Assembly (NCBI GenBank): GCA_964492925.1
Contig: CAZBMF010000026.1
Coordinates: forward strand, 1 to 28,026
From: VMCP01 sp964492925
GTDB lineage: Bacteria; Bacteroidota; Bacteroidia; NS11-12g; UBA955
Length of the DNA stretch: 28,026 bases
Reading direction: 5' to 3'
Shown here: positions 1 through 7,256 of the stretch, in pieces
How positions within the stretch are numbered: the first letter of the stretch is position 1
How the letters are laid out: each line of letters opens with the position of its first letter
Notes under the pieces: model-generated
The model's database searches: none
What the model was told of the DNA's origin: nothing
What the model saw: the letters and a program-made list of their open reading frames with translations, nothing else
Translations under genes and position numbers: made by a program

Positions 1-942
1 GATTCGGCGGTGATCCTGAAAACCTATAACCACGGACAATCTTGGAATGTGGTTTATGAAGACAATCGGCCCGGAATATTTTTTGATGTTATTGAAATCA
101 ACAATCAAACCGGTGTTGGAATAGCACTTGGTGACCCTCTTCCTGATTCTTTGTTTAACAAAAACGACAACCATTCTACCAACAAACATTTTGTTGCCTT
201 ATACACACCCGACTATGGGAATCATTGGTATCCAATACCCAATGGAACCTGGAATGTTGCCACAAACAATCTTTCATCCATGTATGCAGCAAGTGGCACA
301 TCACTTGTATTCAACAAATTAGAAATCGATAAAACAACTTCAAAATGGAAAATTTTAATGGATTTCTATTTTTCTGGCGGGGGAAATACAGCGGCCGAAA
401 TTCGCCAAGTGATACTTTCGTTTCAGGTGCAAGAACCTAAACAAACATTTGAATATTTAAAGTTTGACTATCAGTTAAAATTTCCGCCCGGCGACGGTTG
501 GGGAATTTATGGCATGCAGAAAATCAATGATCGTTTGTTTTGTTTTGGGGGACATTGGAAGTATCCCAATGCAAAAGATTCTTTCAGCTATATGATTCAA
601 CTGTCGAATGTTACTTACACCATTGGAAAAAATAAAATAAAGTCTCAAATTGCCACCCTGAGCACACCTATATCGCAAAATGGTTACCGAAGTGGAGGTT
701 GCTTTTTTTACAATCCCCAAAATAAAAAATACTCAGGAATTTCAGTAGGAAGTAATGGAATAGACACTTATTTAATTCCAGGAAAACAGGGAATTTCAAA
801 ATCAAGTATTTCCAAAAAACAGAATTTTGCTGGCCAATTAAAAGGCTCCAATGTTTGCTTATTTGATGGCGAATATTTCTGGATTGCAGGTAATAAAGGT
901 TTGGTTGCGAAAAAATCCAAATTGGAATTATTTGGATTTTAA
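1..942 (+). CDS. Partial BNR/Ycf48-like beta-propeller protein (C-terminal part)
   Basis: The reading frame is open from the first base of the window, so the N-terminus lies outside and about 313 residues are visible. Near the start there is an Asp-box-like motif (NHGQSW), and a stretch reading GVGIALGDP resembles the repeats of Ycf48/BNR-type propellers often annotated as 'oxidoreductase' in Bacteroidota. A second repeat-like segment (PDYGNHWYPI) follows around residue 67. The C-terminus (IAGNKGLVAKKSKLELFGF) has the form of a last propeller blade, and no T9SS sorting domain is visible after it. The stop overlaps the 3' end of the convergent glycosyltransferase gene by 15 bp. Location (periplasm or surface) and ligand cannot be judged because the signal peptide is missing. 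The fold assignment is moderately secure; no specific function is claimed. Confidence 0.6.
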   Translation, partial: DSAVILKTYNHGQSWNVVYEDNRPGIFFDVIEINNQTGVGIALGDPLPDSLFNKNDNHSTNKHFVALYTPDYGNHWYPIPNGTWNVATNNLSSMYAASGTSLVFNKLEIDKTTSKWKILMDFYFSGGGNTAAEIRQVILSFQVQEPKQTFEYLKFDYQLKFPPGDGWGIYGMQKINDRLFCFGGHWKYPNAKDSFSYMIQLSNVTYTIGKNKIKSQIATLSTPISQNGYRSGGCFFYNPQNKKYSGISVGSNGIDTYLIPGKQGISKSSISKKQNFAGQLKGSNVCLFDGEYFWIAGNKGLVAKKSKLELFGF

Positions 943-2409
943 ATCATTCCGCTTATATAAAATAAAATCACGATTCGAATAAACTGAATCCAATCGCTGA
1001 TCGTTAATATATTTGGGTCTACCTCCATAAATACTGTTCTTTTTGTGCAACAGGTACTTCGCTTGTGAGTTAAAAAATGTTGAATCTACCGATTTACGAA
1101 TTACCCGTTTATTGGTTACTAAGTGTAGCCAACGGGGTTTGTCGAAGGCAATTACATCATCATCGTTTACAGTTTCCCTTATTTTTAGATAGATATCATT
1201 CTGGGTTTGGCCAATTACATCATTCCTGGACTCAATAAAACCAAACATCACAACCGTTGCCGCAAATTGTAGAAAAATAAGTGCTATCAATAAAAAGTAA
1301 ATTTTATTTACAAAGAATTGAAAACGAGATTGTTGTAAATAGTTTTGAAATCCAACCAAAACAATCCAAAAGAAAAATGGAACAATTGGCAATAAATAAC
1401 GAGTTCCCTGCATGATTGGCCAAATAACTACAATTGCAAAATTGACAACAATCCAAAAAACTACTGGGGCAAAATAGAACAAAGGTTCCTTGGATTTTAT
1501 GGCATAAATAAAGCAAAGAATGACACCAATTCCTAAAAGAATGGTGACAAAATTAAATGCAAAAGCAGGCAAAATCTTGGTGAAACTTGAATGAGGGAAA
1601 TTTAGCAGTTCAATAAGGTAGCCTCGCAAATTTTCAATACAGGATTCCACTGAAATTGACGATAAAATATCGAGGTGATTCGCTTCGTACTTACTGTCAA
1701 CATTTTTGATGTAAAAAACGAGCAGTGTAAAAGGAATGAATGCCAAAAATTCTTGAAATTTCAGTTTTTTATCATTCTGATCTAAAACAATTTTGATCAA
1801 CCAAGATCCCAATAAAAGAAATCCATTAACCCTTGTCAAGGATGCCAAAATGAGGGCAATACCCACAAATAAAATTCTTTTAACGTTGGAATATTCTTTG
1901 GAATACAGGAAATAGAAGAATAAAAAAACGGTTACAATAAACCACAAATCACTCATTAAACGGTCTGCAAACTGAATATACTTCGGATGCATAATTGCCA
2001 GCATAACCAAAAACAGAATGGCAATTGGGGGTAATTTATATTGACAATTTTGTAGTAATTTATAAAAAGCTACAATTCCCAGAATATAAAATAACCATTG
2101 AAAAATCTTGATTCCTAACCAATTAAAGGGTAAGAACTTTAAATATATCGAAAGAAACAATGGATATCCGGGTGGATATAAATACGGGCCCAGGGTACCA
2201 TCGGAATGTTGCATTGACCAAGTGTTATACTGGGCCAATTCTTGGGTATTTCCTTTGATTAATGCAAATGCTTGAGACAAATAAAGTGCAAAATCGTCTC
2301 CCCATTCATGACCTTTGGTCATCACGAGGACTCCCCCAATAAAAGCAAAAGTAAGTAAGAGTAAAATCCACTTTCTTTTCAAGCAATATTGCAGGATAAC
2401 GGAGCCCAT
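928..2409 (-). CDS. GT-C fold membrane glycosyltransferase (GT39/ArnT-like)
   Basis: A 493-residue, very hydrophobic protein with about ten or more predicted membrane helices. The features seen fit GT-C enzymes, which move a sugar from a polyprenyl-phosphate donor to a lipid, glycan or protein on the periplasmic side. After the first helix comes an acidic pair (D38-D39 in the GHEWGDDFALY segment), the usual site of the catalytic aspartate. It is followed by a YPPGYP motif (residues 78-83) typical of the first large loop of GT39/PMT-like proteins. A soluble C-terminal tail follows the last helix (from roughly residue 400). The ATG follows directly on the stop codon of the upstream GT2 gene with no gap, so the two are probably co-translated and work together: GT2 makes the lipid-linked sugar and this enzyme uses it. 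The acceptor is unknown. Confidence 0.8.
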   Translation of the reverse strand: MGSVILQYCLKRKWILLLLTFAFIGGVLVMTKGHEWGDDFALYLSQAFALIKGNTQELAQYNTWSMQHSDGTLGPYLYPPGYPLFLSIYLKFLPFNWLGIKIFQWLFYILGIVAFYKLLQNCQYKLPPIAILFLVMLAIMHPKYIQFADRLMSDLWFIVTVFLFFYFLYSKEYSNVKRILFVGIALILASLTRVNGFLLLGSWLIKIVLDQNDKKLKFQEFLAFIPFTLLVFYIKNVDSKYEANHLDILSSISVESCIENLRGYLIELLNFPHSSFTKILPAFAFNFVTILLGIGVILCFIYAIKSKEPLFYFAPVVFWIVVNFAIVVIWPIMQGTRYLLPIVPFFFWIVLVGFQNYLQQSRFQFFVNKIYFLLIALIFLQFAATVVMFGFIESRNDVIGQTQNDIYLKIRETVNDDDVIAFDKPRWLHLVTNKRVIRKSVDSTFFNSQAKYLLHKKNSIYGGRPKYINDQRLDSVYSNRDFILYKRNDLKSK

Positions 2410-3126
2410 TTATTTAGAAAAGAGGTTGTATTTCAGGATACAATAAATTGCACGAAATCCATCTTTCCAACCAATTTTCTTACCTTCTTCAAAAGTTCGT
2501 CCGTAGTAACTGATACCCACTTCATAAATTCTAACTTTAGGAATACGGGCAACTTTAGCTGTTACCTCAGGTTCAAAGCCAAAACGCTTTTCTCTAAGAT
2601 CCAAACCCTGAACAATGTTGATTTTAAACATTTTGTAACATGTTTCCATATCTGTGAGGTTTAAATTGGTAAACATGTTGCTCAAAAAAGTTAGGAATTT
2701 ATTTCCAATGCTATGCCAAAAGAAAAGAATCCTGTGTGGCTTCCCTCCCATAAATCGGCTACCAAAAACCACATCGGCTACATCTTCATAGATTGGCTTT
2801 AAAAGAATATTAAATTCATTTGGATCATATTCAAGATCGGCATCTTGAATTACAACTACATCACCTGTAGCCTTTTTAATTCCTGTATGGAGAGCAGCAC
2901 CCTTTCCCTGATTTACCTCATGAGAATATAGCTGTAAATTCATTGAAGGGTGTTCATTTTTGTAAGCTTGAAGAATCTCCCAAGTATTGTCTTTTGAACA
3001 ATCGTTTACAACGATGATTTCTTTTTCCATTCCACCCAATAGCTGAACTGTTTGAATTTTGTTCAAAATATGGTGAATGGTAGGTCCTTCATTGTAAGCA
3101 GGGATAACGATAGAAAGAGTTTTCAT
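2410..3126 (-). CDS. Polyprenyl-phosphate glycosyl synthase (GT2, DPM1-like)
   Basis: A 238-residue GT-A fold glycosyltransferase. The N-terminus (SIVIPAYNEG) is the classic GT2 start. VNDCSKDNT (residues 40-48) binds the nucleotide, and the DAD triad at 95-97 is the metal/donor-binding motif. GSRFMGG and the C-terminal part match the DPM/DPG-synthase-like subgroup, which transfers a sugar from a nucleotide donor to polyprenyl phosphate on the cytoplasmic face. There is no C-terminal membrane-helix pair, so it is a soluble or peripheral form. It is directly followed by the GT-C gene, which would use the product. A promoter-like pair (TTTG, 20 bp, TATTTTTG) ends 7 nt before the ATG, so the leader would be very short. 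The sugar transferred cannot be told from sequence. Confidence 0.88.
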   Translation of the reverse strand: MKTLSIVIPAYNEGPTIHHILNKIQTVQLLGGMEKEIIVVNDCSKDNTWEILQAYKNEHPSMNLQLYSHEVNQGKGAALHTGIKKATGDVVVIQDADLEYDPNEFNILLKPIYEDVADVVFGSRFMGGKPHRILFFWHSIGNKFLTFLSNMFTNLNLTDMETCYKMFKINIVQGLDLREKRFGFEPEVTAKVARIPKVRIYEVGISYYGRTFEEGKKIGWKDGFRAIYCILKYNLFSK

Positions 3127-3133
3127 GAAAACA

Positions 3134-3165
3134 CAAAAATAGTTAATTAGTAAGGAACCTACAAA
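3134..3165 (-). promoter_or_regulatory. Promoter of the GT2/GT-C pair
   Basis: On the minus strand, TTTG (complement of 3162-3165) is followed after 20 bp by TATTTTTG (complement of 3134-3141), a perfect match to the Bacteroidota -7 consensus TAnnTTTG. Only 7 nt separate the box from the ATG at 3126, which gives an expected leader of about 4 nt. Confidence 0.6.
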
Positions 3166-3169
3166 TTAG

Positions 3170-3192
3170 TTATTTGCATAATATGCAAATAA
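3170..3192. repeat. Perfect 10-bp-arm palindrome upstream of the GT2 promoter
   Basis: TTATTTGCAT (3170-3179) and ATGCAAATAA (3183-3192) are exact reverse complements around a 3-base spacer. It lies between the SprT-like stop codon and the -33 element of the GT2 promoter. It is AT-rich and has no T-run right after it on the minus strand, so an activator or repressor site is at least as likely as a terminator. Confidence 0.5.
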
Positions 3193-3201
3193 AATTGGGG
3201 A

Positions 3202-3813
3202 CTAAATAACCAATTCAACTTCCATTAACCCAGGTACCAAATATATTTTGCCGGTTTTTTCTTCTACGCATCTAAATCGGCTTCTCAATTTATCTATTTT
3301 GCGAAAAACGCGCCCGTCTTTGGTTTTAAACAACGTTTGAAAAGGAATTGATTCAACCAACACCAAATGATCTGGTTTTTGATCATACCCTCTAAGGGTT
3401 TTAAATAAATAAGGGTCGGTACAGCTGCTTGCTTTAGGATTTTTCAAATACCGATCTAGGGCATGTTGAACATCTTTTGGTAAAATAGTTTCTGAAAGCA
3501 TTGGTTTGGTCACAATTTGAAATTCCTGCTTCCACTCTAAGCCATGTGGCATAACCTTAAAACCGCGTTTTTCAAAATTTATAAGATGAGCTGTTTCATG
3601 TAAGAAAGTAACCAAAAAAGCATATTGATTTAAATCTTTATTGATAGAAATCCTATGGGCCTCACCTGGTTTTGGCGGTCTATAATCTCCAAGTTTGGTG
3701 GTTCTGGGTTTTTTAATTCGCAGCTGTATACCATATTTCCATAAAAGATCGTGTGCATAATCAGCACTGCCTTCAGGTAGGTACTTTTTTAAAATTAGCA
3801 ACAACTCCGACAT
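3202..3813 (-). CDS. SprT-like zinc metalloprotease-domain protein
   Basis: A 203-residue protein with the SprT signature. HETAH (H72, E73, H76) forms the zinc/catalytic site and HGLEW (H90) supplies the usual third ligand. In other organisms SprT/Spartan-type domains cut DNA-protein crosslinks, but the role of the short bacterial versions is not established. The C-terminal region has only isolated cysteines (in SSCTD and RFRCVE), so the four-Cys zinc ribbon of the family is degenerate or absent. The ATG lies 14 bp after the lhgO stop, so the gene is probably co-transcribed with it. The start codon falls in one arm of a 9-bp inverted repeat whose other arm is inside the end of lhgO (see the separate entry), which suggests translational coupling. 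Confidence 0.8.
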   Translation of the reverse strand: MSELLLILKKYLPEGSADYAHDLLWKYGIQLRIKKPRTTKLGDYRPPKPGEAHRISINKDLNQYAFLVTFLHETAHLINFEKRGFKVMPHGLEWKQEFQIVTKPMLSETILPKDVQHALDRYLKNPKASSCTDPYLFKTLRGYDQKPDHLVLVESIPFQTLFKTKDGRVFRKIDKLRSRFRCVEEKTGKIYLVPGLMEVELVI

Positions 3814-3853
3814 CCCTCAGAATCTTTTTAAAGTTTATCAATAATGAGGGATG
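3811..3853 (-). promoter_or_regulatory. Start-codon hairpin linking lhgO and the SprT-like gene
   Basis: In the minus-strand transcript, CATCCCTCA (complement of 3845-3853, inside the last codons of lhgO) can pair perfectly over 9 bp with TGAGGGATG (complement of 3811-3819), whose final ATG is the SprT start codon. The loop is 25 nt and contains the lhgO stop. A ribosome terminating on lhgO would cover or melt the upstream arm, a classic arrangement for translational coupling. The pairing is seen directly; the function is inferred. Confidence 0.45.
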
Positions 3854-5030
3854 AGATATGATTCCCAATTGAAAATGAACTTGTTGCGGCCGGACTAGGG
3901 GCGTTCAAAACGTGCACACATAAACGGCTTTCCTGGATGTAAAAATCATCAATCAAGCCACCATTTTTATCGCAAGCTTGAGCTCTAACACCTGCTCCGG
4001 CTGGCTCTAAATCTTCCATTTGCACCTCAGGAACCAATCCTTGTAAAGCTTTTGTAAATGCAGCTTTAGAGAAAGATCGGTAATATTCCCCAAGTCCTGT
4101 TTTCCAATATTTAAACGCTACTTTTCTAAATCCTTTCCACAAAATGCTTTCAAAAAACTCTATAAAATGGAAATCAGATTTTTTATATCCTTCACGTCTA
4201 AAAGCGAATACAGCATTGGGGCCTGCTTCAATTTCGCCTGAAATTCTACGCGTAAAATGCACCCCCAAAAACGGGAAATTGGCATCTGGAACTGGGTAAA
4301 TAAGATTTTTCACCAAATGAGCTTTCTCGGGCTTTAAGCTATAGTATTCACCGCGGAATGGAATGATTTTCACATCCAATTTCTCCCCTGAAAGCGCGGC
4401 AATTTTATCGCAGTACAACCCCGCACAGTTCACCATCATGCTACCGGAAATACCGTCACCTTGCTGAGTAAAAAGTTGAACAGAATTGTCGTTTTGCATG
4501 ATTTTAGAAACCCCAAATCCAAAGTAAATTTTAACATTTTGCTTTTTTAGTTTCTCTGATAAACGAATACAAATTTCTTTGTAATTTACAATACCCGTTT
4601 GCGGCACAAATATTCCCTTAACGCCAATACAATGAGGCTCATAATCTTTAATTTCGGATTGACTGATGTATTTGATACCATCTAGTCCATTTTCTAATCC
4701 TCGTTGGTATAATGTTTCAAGTGCAGGGATTTCAGCCTCTGTTGTGGCAACTATAATTTTACCACAAAGATCAAATTTAATGTTTTCAGCTTTACAAAAT
4801 TGAATCAATGCATCATATCCCTCAATACAATTCTTTGCTTTTAAGCTTCCAGGTTTGTAATAAATTCCGGAATGAATCACACCGCTGTTATTTCCAGTTT
4901 GATGCTTGGCTACATCGTACTCTTTTTCAACAATTGCAATTTTCAACTCTGGTTTCTTTTCCAACAATTGATAGGCCGTTGCCAATCCAACGATTCCCGC
5001 ACCCACTATTACAACATCGTGATGTTCCAT
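3828..5030 (-). CDS. lhgO: L-2-hydroxyglutarate oxidase/dehydrogenase
   Basis: A 400-residue FAD-dependent oxidoreductase of the DAO family. It oxidises L-2-hydroxyglutarate to 2-oxoglutarate and passes electrons to oxygen or the quinone pool. The N-terminus carries the dinucleotide-binding GAGIVG motif (residues 10-15) and an acidic residue at the end of the second strand (VEKE, around 34-37). The segment HQTGNNSGVIHSGIYY (43-58) is the LhgO hallmark around the flavin. The C-terminus (NAPSPAATSSFSIG) matches the FAD-binding end of the family. Length is normal for LhgO. A TACTTTTG box ends 4 nt before the ATG, so an mRNA started there would be almost leaderless. A 33-bp gap to the DUF2851 gene upstream also allows read-through. 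The SprT-like gene follows closely. Confidence 0.93.
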   Translation of the reverse strand: MEHHDVVIVGAGIVGLATAYQLLEKKPELKIAIVEKEYDVAKHQTGNNSGVIHSGIYYKPGSLKAKNCIEGYDALIQFCKAENIKFDLCGKIIVATTEAEIPALETLYQRGLENGLDGIKYISQSEIKDYEPHCIGVKGIFVPQTGIVNYKEICIRLSEKLKKQNVKIYFGFGVSKIMQNDNSVQLFTQQGDGISGSMMVNCAGLYCDKIAALSGEKLDVKIIPFRGEYYSLKPEKAHLVKNLIYPVPDANFPFLGVHFTRRISGEIEAGPNAVFAFRREGYKKSDFHFIEFFESILWKGFRKVAFKYWKTGLGEYYRSFSKAAFTKALQGLVPEVQMEDLEPAGAGVRAQACDKNGGLIDDFYIQESRLCVHVLNAPSPAATSSFSIGNHISSLIIDKL

Positions 5031-5034
5031 AACG

Positions 5035-5042
5035 CAAAAGTA
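5035..5042 (-). promoter_or_regulatory. -7 promoter box of lhgO
   Basis: TACTTTTG on the minus strand matches TAnnTTTG exactly and ends 4 nt before the lhgO ATG. No clear TTTG was found at the expected upstream distance, so the box is supported only by its own match and position. Confidence 0.4.
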
Positions 5043-5063
5043 ATCTGAATTCCGAAAAATATA

Positions 5064-6323
5064 TTAACTGATTTTCCCAATGCTCAGATAGGATTGCCCT
5101 ATCAAACATTCCATACATTTTTTCTGTTTGCAAAAAATTTCATTTTGCGCAATCAATTGTTGGCTATGCTTCGCAGAACGATTAAAAATATTCAGCCAAT
5201 TCATTTTTTTTACGATTTTATTATTTTCTGGAGGAACTTGTTCCAAAATATACATGGCATGTTCAATCAGCGACTGGTTTCCGTGATAGGTTCCATAGGC
5301 CATCCAAATAGGCACAACCACATTAATAATCAATTGATGCACATGTTGTATGCCGTTTGAAATATTTTCATGAGTGTTGGCATTGGTATTAGGAATGATC
5401 ATTGCAACTGTTAACTTATCTATCAATTCATTATATTCCAATGGTTTAAGCCAATGAGTTAAATTACTTTGTTGTTTATTGAGCCAATTTGACCATTGTA
5501 ATATTCTTAAATCAGGAAAAGCATTTGGGCGTACTTTTCCAAAATACCAGCGTAATTGATGCTCTTTTAACTGAAATTTATGTTTGAGAAATAGAAAGTT
5601 CGTCCACAGTTTATGTGAAAAATCTTTTTCAAATAAATGATCTAAAGGAAGTCCACTTTGCCCAATCCAAAATGCACAAAGCTCAGGTTCTGTCATTTTC
5701 TGAATTCTAAAAACATCTACTTGAGAAACCAACTGTAACATAGATTGTCGGTTTTGACTATCCATCCAATATTTGGCAAATTGGAACAAAACAACTTGCT
5801 GCCAATTGCCCTTGTATTCAAAATGTTTGAGAAGCACTTCATCTACTTTTCTTTGCCAACGTTTGGATTGAGCAAATACCAGTTGCTGATATTTTTCTGA
5901 CACCAATACTTTTTCATGAAAGTTGTGGCATGGAAACTCGCCATTTTGTTGAAAATGATTTTGCGATTTTTGCAAATCTTTTAGGCTAAAAAAGTTTTTC
6001 AAGGACAATGAAGGGATGATTCTGTTGTGTAAATCATGTACATCTTGCTTAAAGTCCCACACCACATGTAACACAACTTGGGTATATTTTTCATCGAGGT
6101 GGTGTTGATGTTCAAACCAATTTTTAGAATCTACATGTATTTCAATTGCACCGTGCAATACAACGCCGTTAATTTCTATTTCCGCACCTGTAAAATCAGG
6201 ACCTTGGCCTTCATTCAGAACACCGAAATTTCGAATAATGAGCGGTAAGTTATTTTCAGTTTTTAAGGGCTTAACAACAGCCAACTTTGCATTCCAAAAA
6301 TGCTGTAAAATTTCCTCTTTCAC
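5064..6323 (-). CDS. DUF2851 family protein
   Basis: A 419-residue protein of the DUF2851 family, common in Bacteroidota and of unknown biochemical function. The N-terminal part (NEGQGPDFTGAEIEING, then HGAIEIHVDSKNWFEHQH) contains the conserved acidic/His region of the family, which looks like a nuclease-type core. I infer that only from the D/E-x-H/K-rich pattern. The C-terminus has a Cys pair in KQKKCMEC. The start is GTG. It is supported by a purine-rich AGGAGA sequence 7 nt upstream, a strong Shine-Dalgarno rarely seen in this phylum, and by the family-like N-terminus (EEILQHFWN). A gap of 60 bp separates it from the CDF gene upstream, with only a weak TATCTTTA box. lhgO follows 33 bp downstream. 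Confidence 0.82.
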   Translation of the reverse strand: MKEEILQHFWNAKLAVVKPLKTENNLPLIIRNFGVLNEGQGPDFTGAEIEINGVVLHGAIEIHVDSKNWFEHQHHLDEKYTQVVLHVVWDFKQDVHDLHNRIIPSLSLKNFFSLKDLQKSQNHFQQNGEFPCHNFHEKVLVSEKYQQLVFAQSKRWQRKVDEVLLKHFEYKGNWQQVVLFQFAKYWMDSQNRQSMLQLVSQVDVFRIQKMTEPELCAFWIGQSGLPLDHLFEKDFSHKLWTNFLFLKHKFQLKEHQLRWYFGKVRPNAFPDLRILQWSNWLNKQQSNLTHWLKPLEYNELIDKLTVAMIIPNTNANTHENISNGIQHVHQLIINVVVPIWMAYGTYHGNQSLIEHAMYILEQVPPENNKIVKKMNWLNIFNRSAKHSQQLIAQNEIFCKQKKCMECLIGQSYLSIGKIS

Positions 6324-6329
6324 TACAAT

Positions 6330-6337
6330 CTCTCCTA
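6330..6337 (-). promoter_or_regulatory. Strong Shine-Dalgarno before the GTG start of the DUF2851 gene
   Basis: The minus strand reads TAGGAGAG, then a short spacer, then GTG at 6323. Most genes in this window have no purine-rich ribosome site, so this one probably helps the weak GTG start. It decides the start call for the DUF2851 gene. Confidence 0.5.
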
Positions 6338-6383
6338 TATTACCTTAAAGATACAACAGAGAATTGAGATTTGAAAGGGAGGA

Positions 6384-7256
6384 CTAATCGTTCAATGAGT
6401 AGGTAGTTTCTAATGTAGTATGCTGAATTCGGTGTTTTTTGAGCAAATCACGAATTTCATTTTTGACAGTTTCTTGATGCTCCACTTTCACTTGTTCTTT
6501 GAGCAGAATGGTAGCGGTAAAGGCATTTCGAGTGGTACTAATTGCCCACAAATGCATGTCCCTCACTTTGTCTACTCCATCAATTTCTTCAACCATATTT
6601 TGAATTTGCATAGAATCAATGCCTTCTGGCACTCCATCTAAACTCAGTTTCAAACTAGAAGTAAATAAAGACAATGTTCCCCAAAGAATCACCACACAAA
6701 TTCCAAGTCCTAAAACTGGATCAATCCACTGCCATCCCCATTTTGTCATTGCAAAGCCACCAGCAACTACAGCCACGCTGACTAAGGCATCTGCGGCCAT
6801 GTGTAAAAAGGCCGCGCGGTTGTTAAGCTCATTGCTTCGCATGAAAATCAATGCCGTTAAAGTATTGATTACCACACCAATACCAGCAACAACACTCACG
6901 GTTAACCCATTGGGATGTTCAACATTATTCAATCGATGGTAGGCATCTATACCCATAGACCCCACGGCAATAAATAGCAAAACACAGTTAGCTAAAGAAG
7001 CGAGTATCGTTCCTTTGCTAAATCCGTAGGTATAGGAAGAAGTAGGACTTTTGGTTGCCATTTTAAAGGCAAACCAACTGATAAGTAAGCCAGCCACATC
7101 ACCCAAATTATGCCAAGCATCGGCGAGTAATGAAAGTGAATTTATTTGATATCCATAACCAAGTTCGATCAGCACAAAGGTAAAGTTCAGAATAATTCCA
7201 AGTAGGAATTTCCGACCCATTTCTAAGTGGTGATCGTGGTGGTCGTGGTTGTGCAT
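6384..7256 (-). CDS. Cation diffusion facilitator, Zn2+ exporter (ZitB/CzcD-like)
   Basis: A 290-residue inner-membrane metal/proton antiporter. A His-rich N-terminus (seven His among residues 2-10) probably gathers Zn2+ in the cytoplasm. About six membrane helices follow, with the transport-site motifs HNLGD in TM2 (H49, D53) and HMAAD in TM5 (H152, D156). The HxxxD/HxxxD pair is typical of zinc-selective ZitB/ZnT-type members. A C-terminal cytoplasmic domain (from roughly residue 205, including DGVDKVRDMHLWAIS) matches the dimerising metal-sensing domain. The ATG overlaps the odhB stop (TAATG), so translation is coupled to odhB, an unusual partner. No separate promoter box was seen. Zn2+ is the best guess; Cd2+ or Co2+ cannot be excluded. 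Confidence 0.92.
   Translation of the reverse strand: MHNHDHHDHHLEMGRKFLLGIILNFTFVLIELGYGYQINSLSLLADAWHNLGDVAGLLISWFAFKMATKSPTSSYTYGFSKGTILASLANCVLLFIAVGSMGIDAYHRLNNVEHPNGLTVSVVAGIGVVINTLTALIFMRSNELNNRAAFLHMAADALVSVAVVAGGFAMTKWGWQWIDPVLGLGICVVILWGTLSLFTSSLKLSLDGVPEGIDSMQIQNMVEEIDGVDKVRDMHLWAISTTRNAFTATILLKEQVKVEHQETVKNEIRDLLKKHRIQHTTLETTYSLND

Noticed and set aside
3202..3813. Calling the SprT-like gene sprT outright.
   Set aside because: The HExxH and HGxEW motifs agree, but the C-terminal zinc ribbon is not intact and the role of such proteins in this phylum is not shown.
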